DNA of 36,502 bases from an uncultured bacterium (GCA_902826395.1 CADEER010000025.1:8566-45067); one strand, 5' to 3'; numbered from the stretch's first letter, positions 25,454 through 34,893 are shown. The notes: generated from the letters alone by a model not told the origin. Numbers and translations are program-made.

Positions 25454-27916
25454 ATGCGAAGTTTCTCGTTCGTTCTCGCCGCGCTGGCGCTGGTTGCGTC
25501 GCCGCTGCAGGCCGCCGATCAGCCGGTACTGGGCAAGGTCTTGCTGGTCAAGAATCCCGGCGATCCGGAAAAGCGCAAGGTCGTCTTCAAGGCCAAGGAA
25601 GACGCGAGCAGCGCGACGATCGTCGGCGATCCGGTCGCCAACGGCGCGACCCTGGTGATCGACGCCATCGGCGGATCGACCAACAGCCAGACCTACGACC
25701 TGCCGGACGGCATCGGCGTCGACGGCAAGCCTTTCTGGAAAGGCGATGCGGTCAAGGGCTACACGTACAAGGACAAGACCGGCGAGAACGGACCGGTGAA
25801 GATCGCCAAGATCAAGAAGACGCCGAGCGGCGTGTTTCAGATCAAGGCCGTCATCTCGGGCAAGATCGGCGACATTTCCCTGCTGCCTCCCAATGAGGGA
25901 ACGCGCGGCTGCGCCATGCTGACCATCGGCGGCGGCGACTCGTACAGCGTTCGCTTCGCCGACGGCGACATCAAGAACAAGGACGACAAGCAGTTCAAGG
26001 TCGTGAATCCGCTGACCTCCGGCACTTGCATCGCCTGCGAGCCGCTCGACGACGCCAACTGCCTGTTTCCCTTCCCGAGCGACTGGTTCACCATCGACGA
26101 TCCGAGCACCGACACCGGCAAGCGCGTCAACTTCTCGAACGCCGTGATGCCGCGCAATGCGAGCGGTGTTGCGATGAATTTCGCGCCCTACAACGCCAAC
26201 GACGGATTCAGCCCCGGCGCCAGCATCATCCTGCGCGCGCCCAACGTCGACCTCGGCGTGACCGGTGCCGTGCCGGTCACCGACCTGGAGCGTTCATTCG
26301 ACGCGGACCAGCCGATCGTCGTCATCAACGCCACCACCCTCGAGCGTCACCTGATCTGGGCGGAGGTCGACTCGAACGCTACCGCCGAAGCGAGCCAGGT
26401 GCTGATCATACGGCCGGCGGTGAACTTCGATCACGGGCAGCGCTACATCGTGGCTCTCCGCAACATCAAGGACGCGAGCAACACTCTGCTGACTCCCGAT
26501 GCCGACTTCCTCGCCTACCGCGACGAGACACCGACCGGTGATCCGGTCCTCGAGTCGCGGCGGGATCACATGGACGAGATTTTCGACACCCTCGAAGACG
26601 CCGGCATCGACCGCAGCGAGTTGTATCTGGCGTGGGACTTCACGGTGGCGAGCTCGACGAACCTCACCGAGCGCCTGCTGTTCATGCGCGATGACGCGTT
26701 CGATCGGCTCGGCACCGACGCCCCGACTTTCACCGTCAACACCGTCACCAACGATGTCGACAGCCGCATCTACCGCATCGTCGACGGAACCTTTGAAGTA
26801 GAGCGCTACGTGAGCACCACCCTGCCGGGTGCCACCTTCGTGCTTGGACCGGACGGCCTGCCGACTCACCAGGCGACGCCGCAAGTCGCTCAGTTCCAGT
26901 GCATCATCCCGCGAGCCGCCCTTGCCGACGCGGTCTCGGCTGCCGTGCCGGCGCGAGCCTCGATCTACGGCCACGGCCTCCTCGGTGCCCACACCGAGGT
27001 CAGCGGCAACAACGTTCGCAACATGTCGAACGAGCACAACTTCGTGTTCTGCGCGACCAAGTGGATCGGCATGGCGAACGAAGACGTTTCCAACGCGATC
27101 TCGATCCTGCAGCAGCTCGGCAACTTCCCCAGCTTCACCGACCGCCTGCAGCAGGCGATGGTCAATCAGCTCTTCCTCGCCCGCCTGATGATTCACGCCG
27201 ATGGCTTCGCCTCCCACGCCGCGTTCCAGGACATGTTCGGCGATTCCGTCATCGACCCGAGCGACGTCTTCTACGACGGCAACAGCCAGGGCGGCATCTT
27301 CGGCGGCACGGTCATGTCGATCGCCCAGGACATCACCCGCGGCGTGCTCGGCGTCCCGGGCATGAACTACTCGCTGCTGCTGACCCGCAGCGTCGACTTC
27401 GACCTTTACAAGGCCTTCTATTACCCGGCGTATCCGGACGAGATGGTGCGCCCGCTCGGCTTGGCTCTGATCCAGATGTTGTGGGATCGCTCCGAGCCGA
27501 ACGGCTACGCGCATCACATGACCGACGATCCGCTGCCCAATACGCCGGCGCACGACGTGCTCCTGCACAGCGCCTTCGGCGACCATCAGGTCTCGAACCT
27601 CGCCACCGAGATCCAGGCGCGCACGATCGGCGCCTCGATCCACCAGCCGGCGCTGGCGCCGGCGCGCCATACCGACGTCGATCCCTACTTCGACATCCCG
27701 GCGATCCCGTCGTACCCTTTCAACGGCTCGGCCCTGATCATCTGGGACAGCGGCGAGCCGGCACCGCCGATCACCAATACACCGCCGTACGCCGGCACCG
27801 ACCCGCACTCGCATCCACGCAACGACGTCGACGCGCGCCAACAGAAGTCCGACTTCCTGCAGACCGGCGGCTCGGTCAGCGACACCTGCGTCGGCCTACC
27901 CTGCACGGTGCCGTAA
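25454..27916 (+). CDS. Large secreted alpha/beta-hydrolase (lipase-like) protein
   Basis: An 820-residue protein with a Sec signal (residues 1-21, ending LQAADQ). The first 190 residues are beta-rich and repeat-like and may be a binding domain. The C-terminal half has alpha/beta-hydrolase marks: an oxyanion-hole-like YGHGLLG, nucleophile S611 in GNSQGG, acidic D710 in FGDHQ, and H785 or H787 in DPHSHPRND as the final triad member. Similar architecture is seen in predicted bacterial lipases with a long N-terminal domain. Whether it is an active lipase is inferred. An AAGGGGG ribosome site lies 8 nt before the ATG. A perfect stem at 27936 follows the stop. Confidence 0.8.
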   Translation: MRSFSFVLAALALVASPLQAADQPVLGKVLLVKNPGDPEKRKVVFKAKEDASSATIVGDPVANGATLVIDAIGGSTNSQTYDLPDGIGVDGKPFWKGDAVKGYTYKDKTGENGPVKIAKIKKTPSGVFQIKAVISGKIGDISLLPPNEGTRGCAMLTIGGGDSYSVRFADGDIKNKDDKQFKVVNPLTSGTCIACEPLDDANCLFPFPSDWFTIDDPSTDTGKRVNFSNAVMPRNASGVAMNFAPYNANDGFSPGASIILRAPNVDLGVTGAVPVTDLERSFDADQPIVVINATTLERHLIWAEVDSNATAEASQVLIIRPAVNFDHGQRYIVALRNIKDASNTLLTPDADFLAYRDETPTGDPVLESRRDHMDEIFDTLEDAGIDRSELYLAWDFTVASSTNLTERLLFMRDDAFDRLGTDAPTFTVNTVTNDVDSRIYRIVDGTFEVERYVSTTLPGATFVLGPDGLPTHQATPQVAQFQCIIPRAALADAVSAAVPARASIYGHGLLGAHTEVSGNNVRNMSNEHNFVFCATKWIGMANEDVSNAISILQQLGNFPSFTDRLQQAMVNQLFLARLMIHADGFASHAAFQDMFGDSVIDPSDVFYDGNSQGGIFGGTVMSIAQDITRGVLGVPGMNYSLLLTRSVDFDLYKAFYYPAYPDEMVRPLGLALIQMLWDRSEPNGYAHHMTDDPLPNTPAHDVLLHSAFGDHQVSNLATEIQARTIGASIHQPALAPARHTDVDPYFDIPAIPSYPFNGSALIIWDSGEPAPPITNTPPYAGTDPHSHPRNDVDARQQKSDFLQTGGSVSDTCVGLPCTVP

Positions 27917-27935
27917 GCAGCATCCCTTCACGATA

Positions 27936-27969
27936 CCGTCCGGGTCCGTTGCGAAACGGACCCGGACGG
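27936..27969 (+). terminator. 15-bp GC-rich hairpin after the secreted hydrolase
   Basis: Arms 27936-27950 and 27955-27969 are perfectly complementary around a GCGA tetraloop. It starts 20 bp after the stop codon. No U tract follows, so it is a possible factor-assisted terminator or mRNA-stabilising hairpin. Confidence 0.65.
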
Positions 27970-27988
27970 ACGAGCTCGGGAAGCGGGA

Positions 27989-28242
27989 AAGCCGGGAACC
28001 AGTGAACCGGGAACGCGGCTCGCACCGCGTCGTCGACTGACGAGGCGCCGCGAGCCACCAGGGTTGGTGTTGAGTCGCGGACCCCGGGCCGCCCGGCAGG
28101 TCGGCCCCTACGGCGCGCTGAGGATGGTTGCGACACAACCAACCACGCGCCCGAGTTCAACCCCTACCAAAAGGCTGGTCGCGACGTCGCAAGCGGCGGG
28201 CAGCCGTTGCTCGTTCCCGGTTCTCTGGTTCTCGGCCCCCGG
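27989..28242. repeat. GAACCGGGAACG-type inverted repeat element
   Basis: The left arm (27989-28020) contains GAACCAGTGAACCGGGAACG, and the right arm (28202-28242) contains its near-exact complement, 19 of 20 matching, with GGCT/AGCC at the inner ends. The arms are about 180 bp apart. The interior holds further inverted pieces (CCACCAGGGTTGGTGTTGAG against CAACCCCTACC-type sequence) and a GGTCGGCCCCTACGG block common in intergenic repeats. No gene was found in this 344-bp gap. Confidence 0.65.
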
Positions 28243-28260
28243 TTCGGCGGCCCCTACCCT

Positions 28261-29505
28261 TCAGTCGTGCGAGTGGTGCACCTTGCCGAGGGCCAGGGCG
28301 GCGAGGTCGCGCAGTTGCTCGCTTTCGCTCTCGCGTGTGATCCGTTCGAGCGCCCGGCGGCCGGGGCTTCCCATCAATGATAGTGCCGCGATCGCGCCCG
28401 GCGCCGCTGGGGTGGCGCGGTCGATCTCGCTGACCAGCGGCGCGATCGCCGGCTCGCCGAGTCGGGCGATGGCGAGCGCCGCGGCGCTGCGCACTTCGGG
28501 CGCCGGGTCGGCGAGACTGGGAACCGCCGCCGCCAACCCCCAAACCGTCTTGGTGCCGGCGAGCCGCACCGCTGCGGCGGCCCGCACGCCGGCATCGGGA
28601 TCACTCTTCGCCAACTCGGGCAGCATCCTCTCGGCGAGCGAATCGGGCGCGTGTCGTGCGCCGACCGCGCGGCGGCCGGCTTCGGGGTCGGCGAGTAGGC
28701 GCACTGCCGTCGCTTCGTCGAGACCGCCGTCGATCGCGGCGAGGGCGTCGATGGCAGCGATCCCGACTCCGCTGTCCGACCGCGCCAGCTCGGCGAGTTG
28801 GGCTCGCGCCGCGGCGACGCGCCGGTCGCCGAAGTAGGCGACGATCGCCGCGCGCAGCGCTTGCGGCCGCTGCGTATCGGCGGCGACGGCGGCGAGCCGC
28901 GCAATCGTCTCGGCATCCGGTGCCGCCGGAGCTTCCACGATGCGGCGGAGCGCCGCCGCGGCGAGTTGCGGCTGCGCGGCTTCGACGACCTCGGCCAAGC
29001 GATGCACGCCGATAGCTTCGCGCCGCGGCGCGGCGTCGAGCTCCAGATACGCGGAGAGGCGATCGAGCTCCCGACCACCGGGGTTCATCGTGTACGCGTT
29101 GCCGTCCGCCGCGACGACAAGAATATCAGCGGCTAGACCGCGCTGGCGCCACAACGAGTTCCGCGGCGGAGCTTCGAGCGCCAGCAACACGCGCTGGCCG
29201 GCGGCGAACCGCGGCGCGCGCCCGCTCGGTTCCTGCCACGCGATCGACTGCTGCTCCGCTGCTGCGCCGGCGAGCGTGCGCTCGACGCGCACCGACGCGG
29301 TGAACGTCCGCGCGTCGAGGCGCTCGGGCGTACCGACCACCCCGGCGATCACCGCCCGCGCCGACTCCGCCGCGACGATGATCGGTTCCCCCGGCGCCAA
29401 CCGCTCCGCCGCCGCCGGCATCACCGAACCGACAAGCAACCCGAGCACCACCCGCGCCATCGCGCGCAGCAGGCAACGCGAGTGAAACCCGAACTTACGG
29501 TCCAT
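28261..29505 (-). CDS. Exported HEAT-repeat protein
   Basis: A 414-residue protein. From the ATG at 29505 a basic N-terminus is followed by a signal segment (ARVVLGLLVGSVMPAAA); ATG 29460 would give a shorter signal. A beta-rich N-terminal domain spans about 35-150. From about 165 it becomes alpha-helical, with repeated LA-x-LA/DP-x-VR HEAT-type helices to the C-terminus (e.g. DPDAGVRAAAAVRLAGTKTVWG, DPAPEVRSAAALAIARLGEPA). HEAT repeats bind protein partners. No enzyme motif. A CACRGAGG repeat lies immediately upstream. It has no functional link to its neighbours that the sequence shows. Confidence 0.75.
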   Translation of the reverse strand: MDRKFGFHSRCLLRAMARVVLGLLVGSVMPAAAERLAPGEPIIVAAESARAVIAGVVGTPERLDARTFTASVRVERTLAGAAAEQQSIAWQEPSGRAPRFAAGQRVLLALEAPPRNSLWRQRGLAADILVVAADGNAYTMNPGGRELDRLSAYLELDAAPRREAIGVHRLAEVVEAAQPQLAAAALRRIVEAPAAPDAETIARLAAVAADTQRPQALRAAIVAYFGDRRVAAARAQLAELARSDSGVGIAAIDALAAIDGGLDEATAVRLLADPEAGRRAVGARHAPDSLAERMLPELAKSDPDAGVRAAAAVRLAGTKTVWGLAAAVPSLADPAPEVRSAAALAIARLGEPAIAPLVSEIDRATPAAPGAIAALSLMGSPGRRALERITRESESEQLRDLAALALGKVHHSHD

Positions 29506-29521
29506 CAACCCCAATCAAAAA

Positions 29522-29609
29522 TTCATCACCACAGAGGCACGGAGGCACAGAGAAAAAAGGAATACTCAACGAGTGCCCTACTCCGTGTCTCTGCGTCTCT
29601 GTGGTGAAG
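29522..29609. repeat. CACRGAGG-type inverted repeat element
   Basis: Left arm 29522-29552 and right arm 29581-29609 are near-perfect complements around a 28-nt spacer. Each arm is a run of an 8-nt unit (CACAGAGG, CACGGAGG, CACAGAG). It lies 7 bp downstream of the PHP gene stop on the minus strand and would form a hairpin in that transcript before the HEAT gene. Confidence 0.75.
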
Positions 29610-29615
29610 TCTTTT

Positions 29616-32594
29616 TCAGTTCGACAGCGGCGCCTGGAACCCCGCTTCGCCGTCGACGTCGGCATACAGCGCGTTGGTGAACGCCAGCGACAGCACGCCG
29701 AGCTCGTCGAGGTTGCCGTCGGTGAGATCGGCCAGCGTCTCGTTGCCTTCGCGGCGCAGACCGCTCGCCATCACCGGGAACAGCGGCGGCGACACACCGT
29801 CGCTGCCGCGCACGACGACGACGAACCAGGTGTCGACTTCCAATCCGTCGAAGCGCTCGACGACCAGCGTCTCCCATTTCTGCGCACCGTCGATGCCGGC
29901 ATGGACGGTGACGGCGTCGGCCTCGAAGTCCTCGCCGCGCACCAACACCCGCGTCGGCTCGGCGCCGTACAGGGTCGGCACGCCGTCGTTGCTCGCCGCC
30001 ACAACCGTGTCGGCGTTGGCGTAGATCTCGATGCGATCGTAGGCCGCCCAGATCGGCGACTGGATGTGGATCTCGAGGTCGACGCTGCCGTTCTCGGAGC
30101 TGACCGTCGTCGCCGCGTCGAGCCCCAGCTCGGCGACCGCGCCGGAGCCGTCGTTGGCCAGCAGCCGGGTCAGCACGAACGGTCCCTGACTGCCGATGGC
30201 GCGGCCGGCGCGCACCGAGCGCGCCACTTCGTCGGTATCGATCTCCGGCGGCGCGTCATTCGAAGATGCGGTCCAGGTGCGCGCGCCGGCCGACTCCAGC
30301 GTGAAGAACTTGTGCGTGTCGGTGTCGGCGATGCCGGTGGTGATCAGGCCCTGGTTCAAGTGGTTGAACCAGATCCCCATGCGCTGTTGCAGAAAACCCG
30401 CCTGGCCGCCTCGGCTGTCGCTGTTCCAGATCTCGAGCGCCGGGAAGTGGTGAAAGAGCTCGCCGCCCTGCGGATCGAGGCGGAAGCGCGTCCGATCGTC
30501 GGCGCTCATCGCGGCCGATGGCGGTACCGCGCCGGTGTCGATGCGCAGCGGATCGAAGTAGCTGTCGATGTGATTGATCTGCACGACCGTGTCCGCCGTA
30601 GATGTCGGCGCGTTGGCGACCAGCTCCTCGAGCTCGCTCGGCGGCAGACAGTAGGCGCCGCGCGAGACGAAATCCTCGCCCGGCGGTGCCGCGACGCCCC
30701 AGTCGGTCGAGCCGCCCGATGGCCGCGACGGATCGATGGTGCGCGGGTACGAGTTGAAGTGACCGTAGTCCCAGGTGGTGATCTCCTCGCCGATCGTCGA
30801 CTTCACGAACTCCTGGAAGCCGAGCTCGGCAATCTTGGGATCGAGATCGGTGTGCACGTGGTGGTCGGTCATCACGATGTTGTCGACGCCCTCACCGGCG
30901 AACTGACGCACCCGATCGGCATGCGACACACGCGAGTCGGCGCTGTGGATGCCGTGCACGTGGAAGTCGGACGAGATGAATCCCTCGGTGTCGACGACGC
31001 GGGCGATCTGCGCGTCGACCTCGGCTACCTGGCCCGCCGTGATGTCGACGTCCGCTTCGAAGCGCGAGTACTCGATGCCGCGCGACACATAGACGCGATA
31101 CGCGCCCGGCTCGATGTCGAGCTGGGCGACGCCGTCCGAATCGGTGTAGGCGAAGTTGGCGATGCCGAACGGACGCGACGCCTCGTTGCCGGCGTCGTTG
31201 AAGAATCCCGTCGGGTCGCCGCCGCCGAAGATCGGCTCGGGGCTGGGGTCGAAGCCGACGACGCTGATGCGCGCCGGTACCGCTTCCTCGTTTTCGTCTA
31301 CCACTCGCACCAGCAGCCCGCCGGTCGCTGGCAACGCGATGTCCTGCACCACATCGGCACCTTCGGTGATCGTCACCGAGTGCAGCAGCGGCGAGGTACC
31401 GCCGCCTTCGTAGGGAGTGCCGTCGATGGCGGCGGCGACGCCGTACGTGCCGTCTACCAGGGTCCCCTCGTAGCAGCCGGCGTCGTCGGTAACGAACTGC
31501 GAGACCAGGCGCGCGATGGCGCCGCCCTGGCCAAGCTCGCCGACCGCGACGCGCGCCGCGGCGGCCGGCACTCCGGCCTGCGTCACGCAGCCACGCAGCG
31601 TCCCGGCGGCGAGATTCTTGACCTCGTTTTCGATGTCGATGGCGTTGCCGCCGCTGCCGTCGCCGACGCCGAAGTAGCGCACGAAGGAGTTCGAGCCCAT
31701 GGCCGGCACGACGAACACCGACGGCGTGCCGAGGATCGCACCGATCGTGCTCTGGCTGTGCATCACATAAGAAACGCCCGAGGCCGTGAACGAGCTCGAG
31801 CTCATCGTCGACTCGGGGATGCGGACCGCGACGTGCGAGTAATCGACCCCGGTCGCTTCGCCAAAGCCGATGAAGCTCATCACGCCGAGGTCGGTGGTGA
31901 GAATCTCGCCGATGCCGGCGGTCGCCGAGCTGGTCCACTGACCGAGCTCGCCGGCGGCATTGATGTAGTCGCCGACGAACAACCCGAGGTCCTCGTCCTG
32001 ATTGTTGAAGATCGTCGTCTCCATCCGCAGATACGGAACGTCGGCTTCGAGGATGTAGTCCGTGCACCCTTCGACGTCGTAGTCGACGTCGTCGGCCGAT
32101 TCAGGGAACGGCAGACCGCCGATGTCCTCGATGATCGTCGAAGGATTGACGAAGTCGAGCGTGTCATCCGGCCCGCAGGCGCGGATCACCGCCGCCTCGC
32201 CGTCGGTGCCGTCGTTGACGACTTCCAGCGTCTGCGCGTTGATCACCGTTTCGACGTTGACCGCCGGCTGGATCTCGAGAAAGTTGTCGGTGCCCGGCCG
32301 CTCGACGAGCTCTGCGTCGATGATGTTTCCGCCGAACGGACCGACGCTGTACATGTCGCGCTGCGCCGGCGCCTGAATGACGAAACGCGCCACCGAGTTG
32401 GCGAGCATATGATCGCCGACCCGACCGTGCGCCAGCGGACCGTCCAGCAGATCTGCTTCGTCGGTGATCTCGAACGCCCGCGCGCCGTCGATCGGTGTCG
32501 GCGTCGGTCGCGGACCCGAGCTGTCGTCGTCGGACGAGCAACCGATCGCGAGACCGAGCACAACGAGCGTCAACGCGCTTCGCACAAACCTCAT
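29616..32594 (-). CDS. Large lipoprotein with PHP-type metallo-hydrolase domain (CehA/McbA-like)
   Basis: A 992-residue exported lipoprotein. The ATG at 32594 has AAGGGGG 6 nt upstream and gives a signal peptide with lipobox GLAIGC. The first 330 residues are beta-rich. A carboxypeptidase-regulatory/CNA-B-like domain (GTLRGCVTQAGVPAAAARVAVGE) follows around 345-440, a second such fold around 445-540, then a PHP domain from about 540, with H545 and H547 in DFHVHGIHS, TDHHVH, INHID and DTDTH as metal ligands. CehA/McbA-type enzymes hydrolyse phosphate or carbamate esters. Substrate is unknown. Followed by the CACRGAGG element and the HEAT-repeat gene. Confidence 0.85.
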   Translation of the reverse strand: MRFVRSALTLVVLGLAIGCSSDDDSSGPRPTPTPIDGARAFEITDEADLLDGPLAHGRVGDHMLANSVARFVIQAPAQRDMYSVGPFGGNIIDAELVERPGTDNFLEIQPAVNVETVINAQTLEVVNDGTDGEAAVIRACGPDDTLDFVNPSTIIEDIGGLPFPESADDVDYDVEGCTDYILEADVPYLRMETTIFNNQDEDLGLFVGDYINAAGELGQWTSSATAGIGEILTTDLGVMSFIGFGEATGVDYSHVAVRIPESTMSSSSFTASGVSYVMHSQSTIGAILGTPSVFVVPAMGSNSFVRYFGVGDGSGGNAIDIENEVKNLAAGTLRGCVTQAGVPAAAARVAVGELGQGGAIARLVSQFVTDDAGCYEGTLVDGTYGVAAAIDGTPYEGGGTSPLLHSVTITEGADVVQDIALPATGGLLVRVVDENEEAVPARISVVGFDPSPEPIFGGGDPTGFFNDAGNEASRPFGIANFAYTDSDGVAQLDIEPGAYRVYVSRGIEYSRFEADVDITAGQVAEVDAQIARVVDTEGFISSDFHVHGIHSADSRVSHADRVRQFAGEGVDNIVMTDHHVHTDLDPKIAELGFQEFVKSTIGEEITTWDYGHFNSYPRTIDPSRPSGGSTDWGVAAPPGEDFVSRGAYCLPPSELEELVANAPTSTADTVVQINHIDSYFDPLRIDTGAVPPSAAMSADDRTRFRLDPQGGELFHHFPALEIWNSDSRGGQAGFLQQRMGIWFNHLNQGLITTGIADTDTHKFFTLESAGARTWTASSNDAPPEIDTDEVARSVRAGRAIGSQGPFVLTRLLANDGSGAVAELGLDAATTVSSENGSVDLEIHIQSPIWAAYDRIEIYANADTVVAASNDGVPTLYGAEPTRVLVRGEDFEADAVTVHAGIDGAQKWETLVVERFDGLEVDTWFVVVVRGSDGVSPPLFPVMASGLRREGNETLADLTDGNLDELGVLSLAFTNALYADVDGEAGFQAPLSN

Positions 32595-32821
32595 GGAGAC
32601 CCCCTTCTCGCGGCTCTCTGCCGGCGATCGCCGGACTACCGCACCAGCGTCGTGCATATCGCTCTCGGCGCCTTCCCGCAAAGATCCAGGGCTCGGTCCA
32701 CCAACGCCGGCGTGGCGTTGGCTCTGCGCTCACCGCGCTTGAAATCCGCGTCAGGAAGCTCTCAAGTCGGGGCGATGCCCGAATTCGGCGCCAATAGCTA
32801 TCGGCCAAAAGGGAGATCGAT

Positions 32822-33697
32822 ATGAAAGACCTGAAGATCGAGCGGCTGTCCGGCTCGCTCGGCGCCGAGGTGCGCGGCCTGCGACTACAAGACCTCGAGC
32901 CCGGCGACACCCCGGCGATCCGTGCCCTGCTGCTCGAGCACATGGTCCTGTTCTTCCCCGGACAGAATCTCACCCCCGACGAGCACATCGCGTTCGGCCG
33001 CCTCTTCGGCGAGCTCGAGGCGCATCCCAACCTTCTCTTCGCGGCCGAACGGCCGGAGTTCTTCGAGCTCCACGCCGCCGGCGGTCAGGGTGCCATCGCC
33101 GATGAGTGGCACAGCGACCTCACCTGTCAGGCGTCGCCGTCGGTGGTGTCGATCCTGCACATGGTCAAATGCCCGGAGGTCGGCGGCGACACGCTGTGGA
33201 CGAACGCCTACAAAGCCTACGAAGCGCTCTCGCCGCCCCTGCGCGACCTCTGCGACGGACTGACCGCCCTGCACGATGCACATCCGCACGGCAGGCCAGA
33301 GCAGATGGCGATCCATCCGGTGGTGCGCGTTCATCCGGAGACCGGTCGCAAGTCGCTCTTCGTCAACGAGCACTTCACGCGTCGCATCGTCGAGCTGAGC
33401 CATGAAGAGAGCGACGTCATCCTCGCCTATCTCGTGCGCTGGATCACCAACCAGCGCTTCACCGTGCGTTATCGCTGGACCAAGGGCACGGTTGCGATGT
33501 GGGACAACCGCTGCACGCAGCACTGCGTGCTCGACGACTTCGAGGGCGAACGCGTCATCCAGCGCGTCACGGTCATGGGCGATCACCCTCAGGCGGCATC
33601 CCCGCCGCGCTGGCAACCACACATCGGCCCGCTCAGCGCCGCCAGCCGCCACGACCGGCAGTTGCACGAGTTCCTCAAGCAACGCGGCGACCGTTAA
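32822..33697 (+). CDS. TauD/TfdA-family 2-oxoglutarate dioxygenase
   Basis: A 291-residue cytoplasmic dioxygenase. Iron ligands are H97-x-D99 (EWHSD) and H234 (CTQHCVLDDF); R248 probably binds the 2-oxoglutarate carboxylate. Length and pattern match TauD/TfdA enzymes, which hydroxylate taurine, phenoxyacetates, alkyl sulfates or carboxylates and release sulfite, phenol or similar products. A GGGAGA ribosome site precedes the ATG by 6 nt. It lies upstream of a haem-oxygenase-like and a P450 gene, a cluster of iron oxygenases with no common promoter visible. Substrate cannot be named from sequence. Confidence 0.93.
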   Translation: MKDLKIERLSGSLGAEVRGLRLQDLEPGDTPAIRALLLEHMVLFFPGQNLTPDEHIAFGRLFGELEAHPNLLFAAERPEFFELHAAGGQGAIADEWHSDLTCQASPSVVSILHMVKCPEVGGDTLWTNAYKAYEALSPPLRDLCDGLTALHDAHPHGRPEQMAIHPVVRVHPETGRKSLFVNEHFTRRIVELSHEESDVILAYLVRWITNQRFTVRYRWTKGTVAMWDNRCTQHCVLDDFEGERVIQRVTVMGDHPQAASPPRWQPHIGPLSAASRHDRQLHEFLKQRGDR

Positions 33698-33754
33698 AAC
33701 CTGACTACTGCTTGCCGAGCAGAAGCATCCCCTGAAAGTCCCGATCCACACCGC

Positions 33755-34063
33755 GTCACCCCGGCGAAAGGGACTGTCGATTTTCTCCAAATGACGGGCG
33801 AAGCCCGCACAAAACACCTCTCCCGCATGACTCGCGGGAGAGGATTAAAGGAGAGGGTTCGTCGTCGTAGAGTCCGCGAAAGCCTTGTGGCACATGCGCT
33901 AACGCACACGAAACATCTGATTGCCCTCTCCCTAACCCTCTCCCGGAGGGAGAGGGGATCTTTGCGGTTCGGGCTCGAGAAACTGTTCGCATCTGCTTTT
34001 ACGACAGTCTCGAAAGCCGGGTCTAGCTTGTGACCCGCTGGATCCCGGCTTTCGCCGGGATGA
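33755..34063. repeat. Paired REP-like CCCGGC-GAAA-GCCGGG repeats, one interrupted
   Basis: Removing copy C and one GAAA restores GTCACCCCGGCGAAAGCCGGGT across 33756-34021. A second, intact copy is at 34044-34063 in inverse orientation: ATCCCGGC-TTTC-GCCGGGAT. The mobile element therefore entered exactly at the tetraloop of the first. The intact copy is immediately upstream of the minus-strand haem-oxygenase-like gene's 3' end. Confidence 0.75.
33770..34011. mobile_element. Miniature element copy C (242 bp, different core)
   Basis: Ends GGGACTGTCG (33770-33779) and CGACAGTCTC (34002-34011) are an inverted repeat with one mismatch at an outer base. A perfect GAAA duplication flanks it (33766-33769, 34012-34015). 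The left 19 bases match copies A and B; the right end shares TTTTACGACAGTCTC. The interior is unrelated: hairpin GGGC-GAA-GCCC (33796-33806), CCTCTCCCGC with GCGGGAGAGG (33817-33843), and CCCTCTCCC with GGGAGAGGG (33936-33956), the latter two forming larger opposed arms. Confidence 0.85.
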
Positions 34064-34116
34064 CTTCTGAGATGCGGTCTTCTGAATGATCCAGGGGCTC
34101 TACTGAACGACAGCCG

Positions 34117-34893
34117 CTACTTGCGCAGCGCGCCTGGTTCGTCGAGCCAGCGGTTGAGCGCCACCGTTCGCGCGTTGCGACCGATCAGCACGTACTCGAC
34201 GGCGCGGCGGATGCGTCGCTGCTGGCCGGCTGTCTGCGCCACCTGTCGCAAGAGGTACTCGGCGACGCGGCCGTGGTCATCTTCGGCATAGGCGTGGACT
34301 TTGAAGTTCTCCACTTCGATTCCGTAGTGGTCGCGCATGCCCTCGTACATCATCTGCGCGTAGTTGGTCGACGCGGCGAACCGTTCGCCCGCCCAGCCAA
34401 ACGCCGCCATACCCTCTTCGTAAGATCGGCGCATGTAATAGAGCGACGTAAACACCGAACCGATCGTCTCCGGCATCGCGCGATAGTCCGCCAGCTCCTC
34501 GTTACTGATGCCGAGCTGGTGCGCCCAGGTGATCTTCATGTCGAGGTGGTTCTTGTCGCCGCCAAAACCGGTCTCGTCGGCGAGATTTTGCAACCAGTGG
34601 ACGAAGTGTTCGCTCGAGCTCATGTCCACGGCGTCGACGTCCGGCGCGTTGGCGACCAGCGATGCGAACTCGGACGTGTACCACTTGCCGAGGAAGTAGT
34701 ACTCCTTGCACAGGCGCTTCAGCAGCCCCTCCGACAGCGTTCCGTCGGCGATCCGCAACCACACCCGGTTCTTCTCGGTCGCAACCTGCGCCTGCAGCGC
34801 TTCCAGACTCTGCATGAAGTCGTCGACGGGCAGCGCGCCGTCCGCCTCGGCGCGAACCTGCGATCGAATGTCCTTGAAATCACGTTGTGTCAT
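34117..34893 (-). CDS. Haem-oxygenase-like fold iron enzyme (HDO/PqqC-TenA type)
   Basis: A 258-residue all-helical protein of the haem-oxygenase-like superfamily that includes PqqC, TenA and di-iron oxidases (UndA, CADD). The last core helix carries H200-x3-E204-x2-H207 in HAYAEDDHG, in the place of the di-iron HxxxDxxH motif. An expected ligand pair on an earlier helix (Glu-x6-His) appears as E75-x6-N82, so a di-iron site is possible but not certain. ATG 34893 has GGGAG 8-9 nt upstream; longer frames extending to 35718 are rejected because they run through the P450 gene. Divergent from the P450, suggesting a shared oxidative pathway. Confidence 0.75.
   Translation of the reverse strand: MTQRDFKDIRSQVRAEADGALPVDDFMQSLEALQAQVATEKNRVWLRIADGTLSEGLLKRLCKEYYFLGKWYTSEFASLVANAPDVDAVDMSSSEHFVHWLQNLADETGFGGDKNHLDMKITWAHQLGISNEELADYRAMPETIGSVFTSLYYMRRSYEEGMAAFGWAGERFAASTNYAQMMYEGMRDHYGIEVENFKVHAYAEDDHGRVAEYLLRQVAQTAGQQRRIRRAVEYVLIGRNARTVALNRWLDEPGALRK

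Noticed and set aside
29601-32825. 1074-codon open frame opposite the PHP lipoprotein gene
   Set aside because: It is the antisense of a gene with signal peptide, ribosome site and metal motifs; composition is Arg/Asp/Val-biased with no recognisable domain.
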